Both the position numbers and the translations under genes were made by a program. The notes beneath the pieces were generated by a model that saw only the letters and a program-made list of their open reading frames with translations, did no database searches and was not told where the DNA came from. From Ashinkailepas kermadecensis (lineage: Eukaryota; Arthropoda; Thecostraca; Neolepadidae), in the NCBI GenBank assembly GCA_034440615.1, contig JAOTOM010005128.1, positions 124,001 to 188,000 of the forward strand: a DNA stretch of 64,000 nt. The letters run 5' to 3'. Shown one piece after another: positions 10,597 to 23,482 of the stretch (within the stretch, counting starts at the first letter, position 1; each line of letters opens with the position of its first letter).

Positions 10597-10636
10597 AGAC
10601 TTAACTGGATGGGCCCTTGGGTCTCTTATTAAGTCT
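10597..10636 (+). ncRNA. Conserved stem-loop, copy 1 (likely retroelement 3' structure)
   Basis: AGACTTAA at 10597-10604 pairs with TTAAGTCT at 10629-10636; the loop contains GATGGGCCC and CTCTTA. A second copy at 10885-10925 uses AGGCTTAA/TTAAGCCT, so one base pair has changed on both sides. The downstream sequence (ctttataacttta versus ctttatgacttatgac) is also similar. Interpretation as the 3' recognition hairpin of a LINE is inferred. Confidence 0.45.
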
Positions 10637-10884
10637 AAACGCTTTATAACTTTATATAGGGTGTACCTAGCAGTGGATTCAGCACCTTTCTTCGGGATGT
10701 GATACTGATGAGATTGTCTATGGTAGCACAATGGGTATGATGGGAGGAGTTTGTAATTGTTGAGTGTGTTATGCAATATCAAGTGAATGGTGCTAGATAG
10801 GCTGGGATATATAGCTCCCTATGAACTTGAAATAAGGGATTGATTGGGGTGAGAGTATGTACATTTCTAGTACCTTTTCTAGAT

Positions 10885-10925
10885 AGGCTTAACCCAGATG
10901 GGCCCCTGTGGCTCTTATTAAGCCT
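10885..10925 (+). ncRNA. Conserved stem-loop, copy 2
   Basis: AGGCTTAA at 10885-10892 pairs with TTAAGCCT at 10918-10925, the compensated counterpart of 10597-10636. It is followed by a short TTATGACTTATGAC tail, as expected at a LINE 3' end. Confidence 0.45.
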
Positions 10926-10959
10926 TAACACTTGATGACTTTATGACTTATGACTAAGT

Positions 10960-11825
10960 TAGGTTAGTTTAGGCTTTTCAAGTTGGAAAACTTTTCAAAA
11001 ACCTTCCAAAAAAGTGTCCCCAAAAAATTGCAAATTATTTGGTAAATTTGAAGTTTAAGGTGTTTGTTTTAATTTTTTATCTCCAGAATACCATGTTTAT
11101 GACGGTGACTAAGATGATGGGACCACATATTTTCTATGCAAATGCTTACTTTTCAGGTTGTGAACCAAATAATGTCAAAAAAGGGTTTTGAGTTCGGTAG
11201 CCTAGCATAAAAATAAATGTTGTTAAAAAATGCACAAAACCTAACCTAACCTAGCTTAACCTACCGTTTGAAAAAGAATATAAAAAAGAAGAAAAATGTC
11301 AAGCAGTTTATTTTCTGAAAATTCTTAACATTAAAAAAGAAACCTAACATACCCTAACATAAACTAAGCTGCTTTTGAAGAAAAAGTCCTGTTGTGAAAA
11401 TGTTTGCAAAATTTGGGGAAACTTTTGGGTATTATTGTGCTTTAAGGTGGGAACAAGAAAAGTTTTATGGGCGCTGTATGACCAACGCAGTCAATGCGGC
11501 CGAAAGCCCAAATAACGAACCAACCAACCAAGAAGTGTCTACACACATTTGCCAAAATAAAGCAAACAAATGGGTTAGGTATGTTTAGGGTAGGCTGGTT
11601 TAGGTTTTTTAGGTTGGAAAATTTGTGAAATTTTGTTTCCAATAAAAAATGAATTTACACAGCAAGTAAGTGGTCCCATCATCTTAATCACCCTCACGAA
11701 CATGGTATTCTGAAGAAAAAATGGAAGAAAAAAATCACCTTATACTACAAAATTGCCCATAATTTTTTCTTCAACAGTAACTTATGATAGGTTAGGCTTG
11801 GCTGGGTTAGGTTCTTTAAACTTTG
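10960..11825. repeat. TTAGG-rich unit with LINE-tail insertion
   Basis: Same unit family as 7941-9120, with CCTAACC blocks at 11236-11265 and 11340-11375. It contains the 'ttatgggcgctgtatgacc' LINE-tail insertion (11461-11528) at the same position within the unit as the insertion at 8741. That is best explained by unit duplication after one insertion event. Confidence 0.65.
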
Positions 11826-11829
11826 AAAA

Positions 11830-12166
11830 TTTTTAGAAATAAAATGCTTTAACTGTCTCCTGCGCAGTGAAATTGAAACATGCCTCATGCTACCAATTTC
11901 TGCGATATAAGAGGAAAAATACTGTGACGTCACCAAGGCTTGATGGCCAACTTTGGTGTACCTTCTAAGGTAATAGTATCGTGGGGTCTTGTATTGCAAA
12001 ATGTGCTGGTTAACATCAATGTTTCCATTTAGCATGGTGTTTTTTTCTTCATTTTTTCCCTTTAGCTTTCTTATCAGCATAAAATAGCATAGGTTATTGG
12101 GGGGGGGGGGGAAGATCAACATTGGTGGGGCCATGGCCCCCAGAAAATGATACAAATCGACTCCCC
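11830..12166 (-). mobile_element. CAGGGG-terminus repeat, internally deleted copy
   Basis: A shortened form of the 9130-10165 element. The outer parts ('ctgcgcagtgaaattgaaac' at one end, 'aatcgactcccctg' at the other) are kept while the middle is missing. It abuts a copy of the repeat described at 1-900, which begins here at 'ctcctttgcttatg'. Confidence 0.55.
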
Positions 12167-12610
12167 TGCTCCTTTGCTTATGTAACTTCACCTGTTACTG
12201 GACGATTTCGCCCGTTGGCGATGATGCTGAATAAACATAAACATACACATTGTCAAATACAAAATCAGAATTATTTAGGTCTGAAAACATAGTGGGCGAA
12301 ATCCGATGAGTTTTTGGATGGGGAGGGGGTGTCTAATACGTTGACACTTCGCCCCCCCCCAATGTTTTTTATCGACACCCCTGCCACGTAGCAAGTGAGC
12401 GTGTGTGATAGTACAGTAAGCAAGTGTGCATCTGCAATATTTTCGTTTGACGTACGTGACGAGGGGCCAAATTCAATATCCACATCTGTTCTGCTAATTG
12501 AGCTTAGAAACACAACGTTAGGCGTCATAAGTGGACATAATACCGGTGGCGCCGCTCTGGTGGTGGGTTGTGAAGGAACACCACCAGAGTGCGCTTGCTT
12601 TGATTAATGC
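12167..12610 (+). repeat. Copy of the dispersed repeat at window start
   Basis: Matches 85-330 directly and continues into sequence shared with 58340-58600 ('cacgtagcaagtg', 'aatattttcgtttgacgt', 'tctgttctgctaatt'). No gene. Confidence 0.65.
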
Positions 12611-12639
12611 TATATTCTGGTTTCTAGACGAGGTGCAAG

Positions 12640-13440
12640 TAATTTCCAATGGTCCAATTTGAACAACATTGAAACAAGCTCTCTTATGATGTGTAGTTCG
12701 TTTTATTATCAAATAATTTCACCCTGTCAATTTTCCCTTCAAGTGAAATGGGAGCAATTGGCCACTCGACATCTTGTGATAAACGCGTGTCATACATCTT
12801 CTGTGTGACGTCTTGTCAATTTCCAATGTTCTTAACTAAACGAAAATCGAACGTGCTGCATTTTATATCATCAAAATAACTTCCATGAAGGTTTAACCCT
12901 GTCACTTTTGCACTAAATTCCAGAATTTGTGTCGCAAATTATCACATTGCATCACTTTATATTGTATATCAGATGTTCTACATCACCGAATTAATTTCCA
13001 ATGGTCTTAAATAAACAGGCATAAAATCCGCTGCCTTATGATGTCATACTCGACTACTTCTATAGTTTTCTAACCCTGTAATTTTTGCACTCAATTCCAG
13101 GATTTGCATCTCGAATTATCACATTATATTACTTTAAATTGTATATCAAATGTTCTACATTACCGAATTAATTTCCAATCGTCTTAAGTAAACCGGCATA
13201 AAATCCGGTGCCTTCTGATGCCATATTCGACTACTTTTATAGATATCTAACCCTGTTATTTTTGTACTCGATTCTAGGATTTGTGTCTGAAATTATCACA
13301 TTGTATTACTTTTAATTGTATATCAGATGTTCTACATTAGCGAATTAATTTCCAATGGTCTCAAATAAACCGGCATAAAATCAGCTGCCTTCTGATGCCA
13401 TACTCGACTACTTTTATAGATGTCTAACCCTGTCACTTTC
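12640..13440 (+). repeat. 177-bp satellite, about 4.5 copies
   Basis: The phrase CCCTGT(C/A/T)A recurs at 12722, 12898, 13074, 13251 and 13428, giving monomers of 176-177 bp. Internal landmarks in each better-preserved monomer are 'aattaatttccaat', 'gtctt/caaataaac', 'ggcataaaatc' and 'actcgactacttttatag'. The first full monomer is the most diverged, and a partial one precedes it from about 12640. Monomers are A+T-rich and near nucleosomal length, typical of heterochromatic satellites. No other array of it is seen in the window. Confidence 0.85.
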
Positions 13441-13445
13441 TACCT

Positions 13446-13964
13446 TTAGACATGAAGCTTTGTGACATTATTGACGTTCTGGCATGGCTCGATCCATGTC
13501 AAGCGCCGACGGTTGCTGCCTAGAGGATCCGTAGGGCTGCCGAGCGGTGGCACGATAGAAAGTAAAGTTCCGCCCTTCAACAATACTAAGCAACATCGGC
13601 TCCGCCACGCCAAAATGGTGTAGGAGAAATTCACGGTTGTAGATGAATTATTTCCCTTCAACGCCCATAAGCGTAATGTTCTTAAACAATTTCGCCAAAA
13701 TATGTCGGCCTGTCGCTTCATATTTTATGGAGACAGTTTCATAGGTTGTAACTATATACTTCGCGCACACACTAGTGAGCATCCGGGACCGCTTGTCGGG
13801 GGCGCATGTTTCAGAGTTCTCGAATGGGATCTGTTTTCTTTCTTTACTGGAGATCCCCCGATGTCCGCAGTAGCATTGCGTCTGACGCCTAACGACGAGA
13901 CATGGATCGAGATACCCTTTACATCGCTCACAACGGTTGCTTCATTCCACACCATGAATACGCT
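13446..13964. other. Unassigned sequence with a short shared repeat at its right end
   Basis: No supported gene. About 80 bp at 13885-13960 ('gagataccctttac', 'gctcacaacggttgcttc') matches 58618-58675. The short minus frame at 13446-13721 shows no recognisable domain. Confidence 0.4.
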
Positions 13965-14300
13965 TACTGGTATGGCACTGGTAATGGTAACAGGGTTGGG
14001 GTTACCGGGGTGTAATATGATCGGTTAATTTATGGCCGCGAGCCTTGTAAAGGGCCTTGGCCGCGAGTAGCTACGTTAGGGAATATTGGCAAGATTTTTA
14101 AAACTGGTAATGGATGTCGTCCGGGATTACCGACGTGTTTCCACACTTGATGAGGGCAAGGTGGAATTCGTGCACAGTAAATGACTGATTATAGATGTAT
14201 CTATCCCTAGAGCTAAAATGGCCTTTGGAGGCAGGGGCTTATAGAGCGCTTACTATAGTGGTGTCGAGTGGTTGCCAGATACACGGACGTAGTGTCGCTT
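13965..14300 (+). repeat. Direct repeat, copy 2 (first at 10166-10480)
   Basis: See 10166-10480. This copy is not interrupted on its left side, which shows that the CAGGGGC element at 9130-10165 inserted into, or abuts, copy 1. Confidence 0.65.
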
Positions 14301-15240
14301 AAAGTGGTTGGTCTACGACTTGTGGGTCATTTATGTGCTGTCCTTTCACAGTCAGCTGGGGGAACGGGGCTGTTGGTGGGCGTTTCAGGTTGAAACGCTT
14401 CGTCAGATCCCAAATTCTGCGGACGGGGGTGAACCTATTGAATTGAGAGGCAAAACACTGCGAACAGGGTTGGCGTGCTGTTGGAAAGGTGTCCAGACAG
14501 TCTTCTTGAGATTGTCTGTATGCTGATAGTTGTTTCACAAACGCATCTTTTGACTTGTTTGCAGGCACAGCGCCGTGCGGCGGTTGCCCTTTGATAGTCT
14601 GGGGTCCACCATGGTATGTATGCCTTTTTCCTATGTTTATTTCTCTTTGGGACTGAACCTCGTGTGTTGAGCTGATAGCCCTGAGGATTACCTCGATTTT
14701 CCTGGTCCAAGAAGTTGCTGGGATGAAGTCCACCTGGTCATGGAATTTCGTCCAGTACGCTCTTTTCAAGTTCTAAGATGGTTTAAAAGGCTTAGTGTGG
14801 TGGATAGCCTTCGTGCTGAGCCTAATTGTAATTGGGAATGCTCAATTACATTAGTACACCCAATACACCTAAGCACACCGAATTATAGTAGTCGCTCAGT
14901 CCGGGAACATCTGAAACTGACCAGTCAAATAGTAACCTTAGTCGTTGGAAGCGGCACGTTAAGTCAATGCAACCGTCCAACCTGCCTAAGGTCGGGTTGT
15001 AGTGGGTGGCGGCCCCGGTGTAAAGAAGCACTAAGTTGTGATCCTAAATAAACTGGTGAATTTATCGTCCTCTATTGTCCGTCTCATCGCTTCCCCAGGA
15101 CGGTTGTTTACCGTTAAAGTCTCCCATAATGGGAACTGGTGTAGGAGCCTGAAGCAGCAAGTCGCTCAGCTCCTGTGGAGTGGGGGCTGCAGCTGACGGT
15201 GAAGTGGGTTAAGTAAAAGAAGTCAACTGACAACAGTTCG
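14299..15240 (-). pseudogene. Decayed LINE ORF2: endonuclease and linker
   Basis: Read from 15240 leftwards across frameshifts and stops, the pieces follow the order of an AP-type endonuclease. First a stretch resembling MGDFNGKQPSWGSDETDNRG (metal-binding GDFN motif, about 15070-15140). Then a 61-codon frame at 14846-15031 containing THYNPTLGRLDGCIDLT and ending near SDYYNS (usual SDH motif altered to SDY). Then about 14435-14710 the linker signature IPWWTPDYQRA in one frame, and WTKFHDQVD in another frame (14299-14769). The reverse transcriptase is absent. The family is probably Jockey/I-like; the element is dead. Confidence 0.65.
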
Positions 15241-15279
15241 ATGACGTCATCAGGGTTCCGGAATGGAGGAACGGAAGAA

Positions 15280-15455
15280 ACTGGGGAAGTTGGGTTAGGT
15301 TAGGTTGGGTTAGGTTAGGTCACGTTAGGCTAGGATAGCATGAATCGAGGAATGGAGGGATCTGGTGAGGTTAGGTTAGGTTAGGTTAGGTTGGGTTAGC
15401 AGGAATGGAGGAACCTGTTGAGGCTACGATAGGTTAGGTTAGGTCTCTCAATTCC
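15280..15455 (+). repeat. Three subrepeats with TTAGG arrays
   Basis: Three successive segments each pair an 'aggaatggaggaac'-like phrase with a run of TTAGG units (15293-15345, 15369-15408, 15425-15455). The longest uninterrupted TTAGGTTAGG run in this part of the window is at about 15370. Interstitial telomere-type sequence, here in a higher-order repeat. Confidence 0.7.
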
Positions 15456-15527
15456 TCCGTTTTTAAACATTCATGACGCCATTAAAATACTGTGGCATTC
15501 TGCTTATTTTGCTTACGTCCCGTCATA

Positions 15528-15605
15528 ATATATATATATATATATATATATCTGGCGGTATATATTATTTTTATAGATATGTATATACATCTTTAAATAT
15601 ATATA
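15528..15605. repeat. (TA)n microsatellite, short
   Basis: An uninterrupted TA run at about 15528-15551, followed by looser A+T-rich sequence. Confidence 0.85.
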
Positions 15606-15609
15606 TTTG

Positions 15610-16860
15610 GCAATCACTACATGGCCCTGCGATCCGTCGGTACACGGGTGCCGCTCTGGTGCCGTGGGTCGTTCGCAGTGCCATCTAGCGATATAATTAA
15701 TGACTATTTAGCACCTATGAGCCGGAGTACTTCTTAACTGGGGAACGTGTGACATGAATCCGTTCCGTCCGTGCATCTTCGCCCTGCCCTACAACTGTGG
15801 CACGATCGTCACAGATCTGGTATGCTTTCAACAAATCTGGTACGCAGGCATGGATCCGACAGCTGTTTCGAACCTTGCGCCTGTGGGAGTTCAGGGCATA
15901 CATTTCATGTTTGCCTCCTTCCGATTCGACAAATGCGGACGGTTTGTATCGGCATTTGACAACACAGAACTGATCAAAGAACATTACCAGGGGTGTTGTT
16001 TTGCATACTTTTGAGTTGACAAAAGCCCTCTCATCGTTCGCTTGTACACCCCCCCCTCCCCAATAATTTCGACTTTTAGTATGGGACCCTATGGAGTGTC
16101 CCCACAATCCATTTGTGCCTGCCCATTGCCTTCATGTATCTTGCCCATTAATAATTTTCAGAAGTCAACACCCGTGAACCTCGCCGTTCGTTCGCTATTG
16201 GTTTATGATGTTCCGTTCAGTAATTGTCTTGGTGCGAAGTGAGGGCATTCGGTCCGATGGGGGTCCGAGTGTACCCACTCCCTTCAATTTGTTTTCGGAC
16301 GAAGTCATCTGGCTGGAAACGGCTCGTTCGGTCCGCTCTGGCAGCGAAGGAACGTCGGAACGAACTTAGCAACGATGGAATATTAACCGCCTTGGATGTC
16401 AATGTAGATGCGGCCAATGCCAAGTTAGAACATGGACATATCGGAAGACAGGTCGGACGGAATGCATGCCTGAGCACAGCGAATGCCCGCAGCCGCATAA
16501 GGATAGCGTTATCATGGCATTCATCAAGCATGCTTTCAAAAACTGGTCCGATAAGAAGACATTGGATACCAAGTTCAGGAACACTAAAACAGCTGTTGGT
16601 GATTCATGGGTACGCAAGCAGAGACGCAGACTTAGAAATTCAGAAACATCAATATGTAGACGGGTGACGTCATGGTCCCGCTCGTCGCCAAGGCGACGCG
16701 TGCATTCCGATTGGCTTGTTGCTTCGCGCCCAAAGATCCCCGGCCGCGGCAGTGTGAGAAAAAAGCAAAGGGGAACCGAACCCCCGGCACCCCCGGGGGG
16801 GGTTATTTAGCTGTAGACGTTTTGCAATTCGACCCAGCGACTACAAATATACAAATGTGC
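15610..16860. other. Mixed-composition stretch without a recognised gene
   Basis: Overlapping frames of 60-150 codons exist on both strands (longest at 16224-16667 plus and 15715-16107 minus), but none shows a domain I recognise and they contradict one another. Part of 15715-16014 could be a decayed exon. The G+C-rich 16660-16760 segment carries promoter-type motifs (separate entry). Confidence 0.35.
16665..16714. promoter_or_regulatory. CRE, X-box-like and CCAAT cluster
   Basis: Within 50 bp: a full cyclic-AMP response element TGACGTCA (16665-16672), an imperfect palindrome GTCGCCAAGGCGAC (16684-16697) fitting the RFX X-box form GTNRCCNNRGYNAC, and CGATTGGCT (16708-16716), an ideal reversed NF-Y CCAAT site. 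The composition is CpG-rich. These factors co-occur in many animal promoters. Which gene, if any, it would serve is unknown. Confidence 0.4.
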
Positions 16861-16868
16861 AGCCAGCA

Positions 16869-17571
16869 CACTGGCGGATCCAGTGGCGGGCTGGATGCCC
16901 CCCCCAGAAGGGCTTAATGGGGGGATAGTGTCTTATGCCCCTGCCCCCCCCCCAGGCCGAAACCAACAGAAGTCAACTAAATTAAAATGCAGTAACCTTT
17001 GCCAAGGTTAAAAATGGCGCCTGGAGGAAAGAATCTCCAATTTTAAATAATTTTTTTTTATATTCAAAATAATTGTTTGGAAGCCTGTATGCTAGCACAG
17101 TAGATTTTGACACACATCGAGGGTTCCATGCTGCTCAAGTTCTGCTTACAGCAAGAGTTGACAAAATCGGATCCGCCAGCGTGAACACGTGCACGAACGT
17201 TGACGTGATACAAGACGTTGAACGTGAACATGAACGTTTTGGTAAACAAGAACAAAAATCCGGTAACATAGAAACGGTGGAGGTAGGCTGGGGCCCCTAC
17301 ACAGGAAATTATGTTGTTAATTATTACTTTATTTTATATGTTAATTATTATTTTTTTCAATGGGCCACTTTGCCGAATAGTGTTCGAAATCCGGTGCTTT
17401 TAACCAAAAAATAGTGGGAGAATGGGCACCCTTCAAATCCGTCCGACCTCCCCCCCCCCCCCTGATGCAATTCCTAGGTATGCCACTGGGGGAGGGGGAG
17501 GGGAGTTGGCTGACACCAAAAACCTAAAGTTGACCCACCCACCCCAAACTAGTGGGCTAGATCCGCCAGTG
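16869..17571 (+). mobile_element. Complete hAT-type MITE with 8-bp target duplication
   Basis: A 703-bp element with terminal inverted repeats CACTGGCGGATCCAG (left) and CTAGATCCGCCAGTG (right, one mismatch). It is flanked by the perfect 8-bp direct repeat AGCCAGCA at 16861-16868 and 17572-17579. Eight-bp duplications and CAGTG-type ends are diagnostic of the hAT superfamily. The second complete copy is at 46365-47046 and a truncated one at 57880-58340. It is non-autonomous: the 113-codon frame at 17073-17414 has no transposase features. Confidence 0.9.
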
Positions 17572-17579
17572 AGCCAGCA

Positions 17580-18009
17580 TATCACGACGTGTGAACGGGT
17601 ACGGCCAATTATAACTTTTATTACTGTAATCAAACGACGAGCTAGTCATACTAAGCAGATGACAGTCATCAGTGAGATAATTCAGAAGCATGTGTTAAAG
17701 AGAACGAGGTTAAACTTACGATATATTATCGGAGCAGAAAGACAACTAGTCTACTCAGACCACAGTTCCGTCAGAAGGCCAAACAAGTTGAAAGGCACCA
17801 ATGTGGTATATATATTTGTATGTCCACATGAAGATCAGCAACATACGATATATTGCTGGAACTACTACTTTTACGTGGTGTCTGACAATGCACTTAAGGG
17901 AAGGGGCAGCAACCACCCACATGCTGCGGAGGCATGACATGTCCCTAAGCAGAGACGCACCGTCTACAACAAACACATTTTGAAAATATGTCATGGCAGA
18001 AAGCGGATT
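17580..18009. other. No gene recognised
   Basis: A 171-codon frame at 17422-17937 starts inside the MITE and runs out into this stretch; it has no recognisable domain and is discounted. Confidence 0.5.
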
Positions 18010-18756
18010 TCAGTACACGAAGAACACTTTACGCATGATACGAAGCCCATTCCGAACATCAAGATAACATCTTACATTAACCTCGGCCTCTGGTGAAGCA
18101 GAACGTTGTGGAGACAACCAGGGTGTGTGACCCCTCCCCACTGGCAACATGCCCGTGGCCGCACCCCACCACACGTGCTGTCTCCTGCCAAAATGTGATA
18201 GGAAATGTGACATATGATAGCTTAGATATGTGGAGCCGATGCGAGACTTCGTGCGGTATCTCCTGTCGCAAACGTGATCACACCCTGCTATGTCAACTCC
18301 CATTTGCTCTCGTATCAACGAATGCTCTACGGAACGTGCCTTCTCGCAGCACCGCACGTCCGTGTGGGTTATTGCATGTCGAACTAAATGTGTCATGCAA
18401 GTAAACGTGCTGCTGCATCTCACGTTTGTGGGTTCGCTGCCCCGTGTGTGATCTCCCGTCTGGGCCAAACCGTCCCTGATAGCCAAAGTCTTGCCGCATG
18501 CTTCACACCTGTAACGTCTCTCTGCGGTGTGTCCAGCCCAACTCGCCTTGGTAGAAAACGCCAGATCATACCACTCACATCTGTAAGTTCTCTCTCCGGT
18601 GTGTGCTCGCATAAGTCCAACAAAACTTCTGTTATCAGCAAATTCCTGTTCGCGGCAAACACCAAATTTCCCACATGTGCTACGTCCCTCTCCAGTACGT
18701 GCTCCCATGTCAAAACAAACTGCCCTTGGTAGCAAACGCACGGCCGCATATTTCAT
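18010..18756 (-). pseudogene. Decayed C2H2 zinc-finger copy
   Basis: A 248-codon frame retains linker remnants (AHTGERTYRC, HTAERRYRCEACGKT, HTRG) and partial fingers, but most Cys/His ligands are lost or mis-spaced: one finger reads CEWYDLAF where C..C is expected, another lacks its histidines. The final 80 or so residues show no fingers. It is related to the intact exon at 20917-22584 on the same strand, so it is probably an old tandem duplicate. Unlikely to bind DNA as a canonical array. Confidence 0.7.
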
Positions 18757-18759
18757 AGT

Positions 18760-20330
18760 TGTGATACATGATGATCAGTCCACAGAGTACAATCCATATA
18801 CCCATTTTGAAGAATATCCGAAGAGTCCGATCTCGATGGCATTTGACATTTCACCCCGAATATCTCCATGGTGTCTTGTAGTACGGCTTCTTGATTGTGT
18901 TCCTGATAAGCAGGGTACCAAGCTCTACCGGTATGCTCGTTTTCACAATGTTCCACCGGTACCTATATTTTTCAAGGAAAAATTTCCCCACGCCCCTACT
19001 CTCACCCACCACCGAAAGTTGTAGCTGAAACTCGCAATTTTTTCCTAGTTAAAATCTCCCCGTACTCTGCGCCCACCTATCGCCTGCCCCATGTCCCCTG
19101 CATCCATGTTCCATTCCCCCATGTTCCATTCTCTCCACACATATGGTGGCGTAATTTCGATAGGTTTTCGTTCTTTTATTCCAGGCAAAAATTTCCCCCG
19201 CCACATGCCCCCTGCCCCATGAACCCCGTCTCATGTCTACTGGCCACGTCTCCCCGGCGTCCTTGACCATGCCAGGTCCCACCCACTCAAAATAAAAAAA
19301 GTGTTGCGGCTCGAATTCGGTAAGTTTTCGTTCTTCTTTCTGGGGCACATTCTGGTAAAAGCCTCGAAATATCAGTCACCTCGCAGCCAACCTGAATTCG
19401 AAGACTCGGCGCCGCTCACGATTGCCACAACTAGCAATTGTTTTACAAAAGTGTGAGGGCTATCGATGAGGGGCCCAACGCTCGTAGGGGCCCAACCAAT
19501 TACTCTTCTACTGTATATCCCCCAACAAATAAATTGGACACATAGCGTTCGCTAAAGATCGTTCTCCCCCACCACTATGATTCTTAACCTTTGAACTTTG
19601 GCAAATTATTGTCCGGGATGACGCTTCCCCGTTTTCGACCCAACACTATGAAGTTCTGCGTGTATGGTATGTGGTGTACAAAGGAGACATCGGCGCAAAA
19701 AAGAACAAAGAGCTTTACTTTGGAACGGCAACAACATTCATTTACTTCATGCACACCTGCAGCTGCATATGAATCTAGTTTTAAGAAAACCTTCACAAAC
19801 AATAGAACAAACCGCAATGACATAATTCGACTTTCGTATCTTCTATGTCACGATGGATATCATCGACGATAGTGCTAAAAATATGTACTGCTATGCATCA
19901 AACGGCATCTAGTAGCACTGACGAGATAAACTTACATACAACCGGCACACAAAGTTCTAAACAGATGCTCCCGATGTAAACACTCCACTACACGACCACG
20001 ATCCACTCACGACACTATCTGGTAATAAGAATATACGACTTCGAATTGCGATGAATACGACAACTTGCATAGAGAGACATGCGAACACGCTGAAAGGGAC
20101 AACTTGAACGCTGTGGAGGTGCAGAGACAATACTGTTAATAGACAACTTTAACGCGGATGAGGTGGAAAGACAATACTGCTAAAAGACTATTTGAACGCG
20201 TAGGATGTGGAGTGACAATATTTTGAGGAGCCCTTAGAGACCAATGGGTACAATTGGCATATTTTGACAGTAAGACAACAGTACCATTTGCCGAGAGTAC
20301 ACAATTCCAGATCCATATCCTACACTTGAG
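18760..20330. other. Gene-free spacer in the zinc-finger cluster
   Basis: No supported gene. It contains a locally repetitive C-rich part at 19080-19260 (recurrent CCCCATGTTCCATT-like words) and a 44-bp tandem repeat at 20098-20230. The frames at 19049-19348 and 19591-19872 are unremarkable. Confidence 0.5.
20098..20230 (+). repeat. 44-bp tandem repeat, three copies
   Basis: Three consecutive diverged units beginning GACAACTTGAACGC, GACAACTTTAACGC and GACTATTTGAACGC, each containing a 'gacaatact'-like phrase towards its end. Confidence 0.75.
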
Positions 20331-20339
20331 ACCTGTTAC

Positions 20340-20735
20340 CGCCGACTAGAGCAGCAAAAGGCTGGGCAGCAAAAGTGTTGGCATATGTCCCACAGTTGAA
20401 TTGTTTTTCTCCGGTGTGGGTAATGATGGGCGCAGCCAGGTTGAATGTCTTAGTAAAGATTACCTGGTCTGGAGTCTTTCCCCGATACCATCACTGCAGG
20501 CCTTCGTACCAGTGTGGACTCGCTGGTGTCGAAGCAGCCATACACGATGCTGCAGCACACATCTGCTACGTCGCCCTCCAATACGTGTTCCCATATGCCA
20601 AACCAAACTGCTCTTGGCAGCAAACGCCAGGTCGCATATTTCACATTTGTGCGGTCTCTCCCCGGTGTGAATGATCGTTTGTTGAACTAAATATATCCTT
20701 TCGTCATGTCGCAAGAACCACATCTTCAGCGACCC
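20340..20735 (-). pseudogene. Decayed copy of the zinc-finger exon's N-terminal part
   Basis: On the minus strand one finger is readable (HTGERPHKCEICDLAFAAKS and following, 20600-20680). The sequence after it aligns with the N-terminal region of the intact gene: WLLRHQRVHTGTKACSDGIG here versus WLLQHHKVHTCMKTYSDVSG there. Past a frame break the 'LATPMMTHTGEK' region is also recognisable near 20400-20460. Stops and a frameshift show it is dead. Its position directly downstream of the intact exon indicates tandem duplication. Confidence 0.75.
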
Positions 20736-20816
20736 TCTCCTGTTTGGGATTTGATGTCAAATTACAGCAAACAAACGCTGTCCTCTTGCATGGTTATGCA
20801 ATCATATTTCTCCTCT

Positions 20817-22584
<1,768 letters not shown>

Positions 22585-22616
22585 CTTCTCACAGTGAGAC
22601 GTCGGCGCAGTGACGC

Positions 22617-22622
22617 CTGAAA
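22617..22622 (-). promoter_or_regulatory. Possible 3' splice site upstream of the zinc-finger exon
   Basis: The minus strand reads TTGGGTTTCAG then GCGTCACTGCG. From this AG to the ATG at 22584 no in-frame stop occurs, so the coding exon could begin here and join an upstream exon. Confidence 0.35.
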
Positions 22623-22629
22623 CCCAATA

Positions 22630-23369
22630 CGTTGAGGAGTATTTTCGAATATTTCACCCTTTGACAGGGCATGAAAAGGGTTACGGCTGTAGCGGTGCAA
22701 CGCATATGACCTCACTGTGTGTCCATGTTATGCGTAGAATTCAACCATAAATAATGCATGTCTGCAATGTGTCGAAGCGACAACAGAACTCCAATACGCA
22801 TACTTTCCATCATCGATGTGCTAATTAGTGACATAAACTATGAATTATTTTCCAACAGCTCCGACATGCCGCTTAATGTGGTATACGAGCCCCAGGTGGC
22901 TGTACTGCTTGCTGTCAACTCGGACACGTTTCGGTATAACGAAGCGGCGTTTCCACTGTCTTCGTACACATCCAGTGAAAACACTATCCTTAAAAACACT
23001 CAGCACGATGACACTATTTTATTACCATTAACCTGGAACTGTAATAGCCACAAATCGATTGTGGTTGACTATAATATGTCTGAGTCTGAGTCTGAAAAAA
23101 ACACTGCATGTACCATTCAGCTTAAGATATTGTCGTTCAGGGTCTATTCCAGGCTGCCTAGTCGATACTGATCTAGTTCATAGTGTATACTAGCTATGGA
23201 CTGGAGATATCCTTTACTTAGCATTGATAGGCATAATTAGTCGTGAAACACAAATTTTCACCTTAAGGTTAAAGGTAAATACAAATCATCTATAAGTCGA
23301 TTTACATCAAAATTTAGCACGAAACTCGTTATATTCCAGGTGTTACACTTTATATGCTTGTAACTCAGC
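22630..23369. other. Unassigned stretch; weak 137-codon frame
   Basis: A plus-strand frame at 22758-23171 starts at ATG and encodes 137 residues without recognised domains or repeats. Codon use is A+T-rich like the surroundings. It could be chance or a fragment; confidence that it is a gene is low. Confidence 0.3.
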
Positions 23370-23458
23370 GTGTAAAGAAAATATACGACCTTCAATATAC
23401 CAGGAGGTGCTGAGTTGACATCAAAAGTAACGATAAAGATTCTACTTTATTACTCAAC

Positions 23459-23482
23459 GTTTCGGCCAGGGGCCATCGTCAG
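23459..23482 (-). ncRNA. Hammerhead-like core, left arm
   Basis: The minus strand reads CTGACGA, T, then stem GGCC-CCT-GGCC, then GAAAC: the invariant CUGANGA and GAAA boxes of a hammerhead with a 4-bp stem II. I could not find a convincing stem I closing next to a UH cleavage site, so activity is not claimed. Confidence 0.45.

Noticed and set aside
15715..16107. 130-codon minus frame as a gene
   Set aside because: It overlaps an equally open plus frame, ends in C-runs typical of local repeats and has no recognisable motif.
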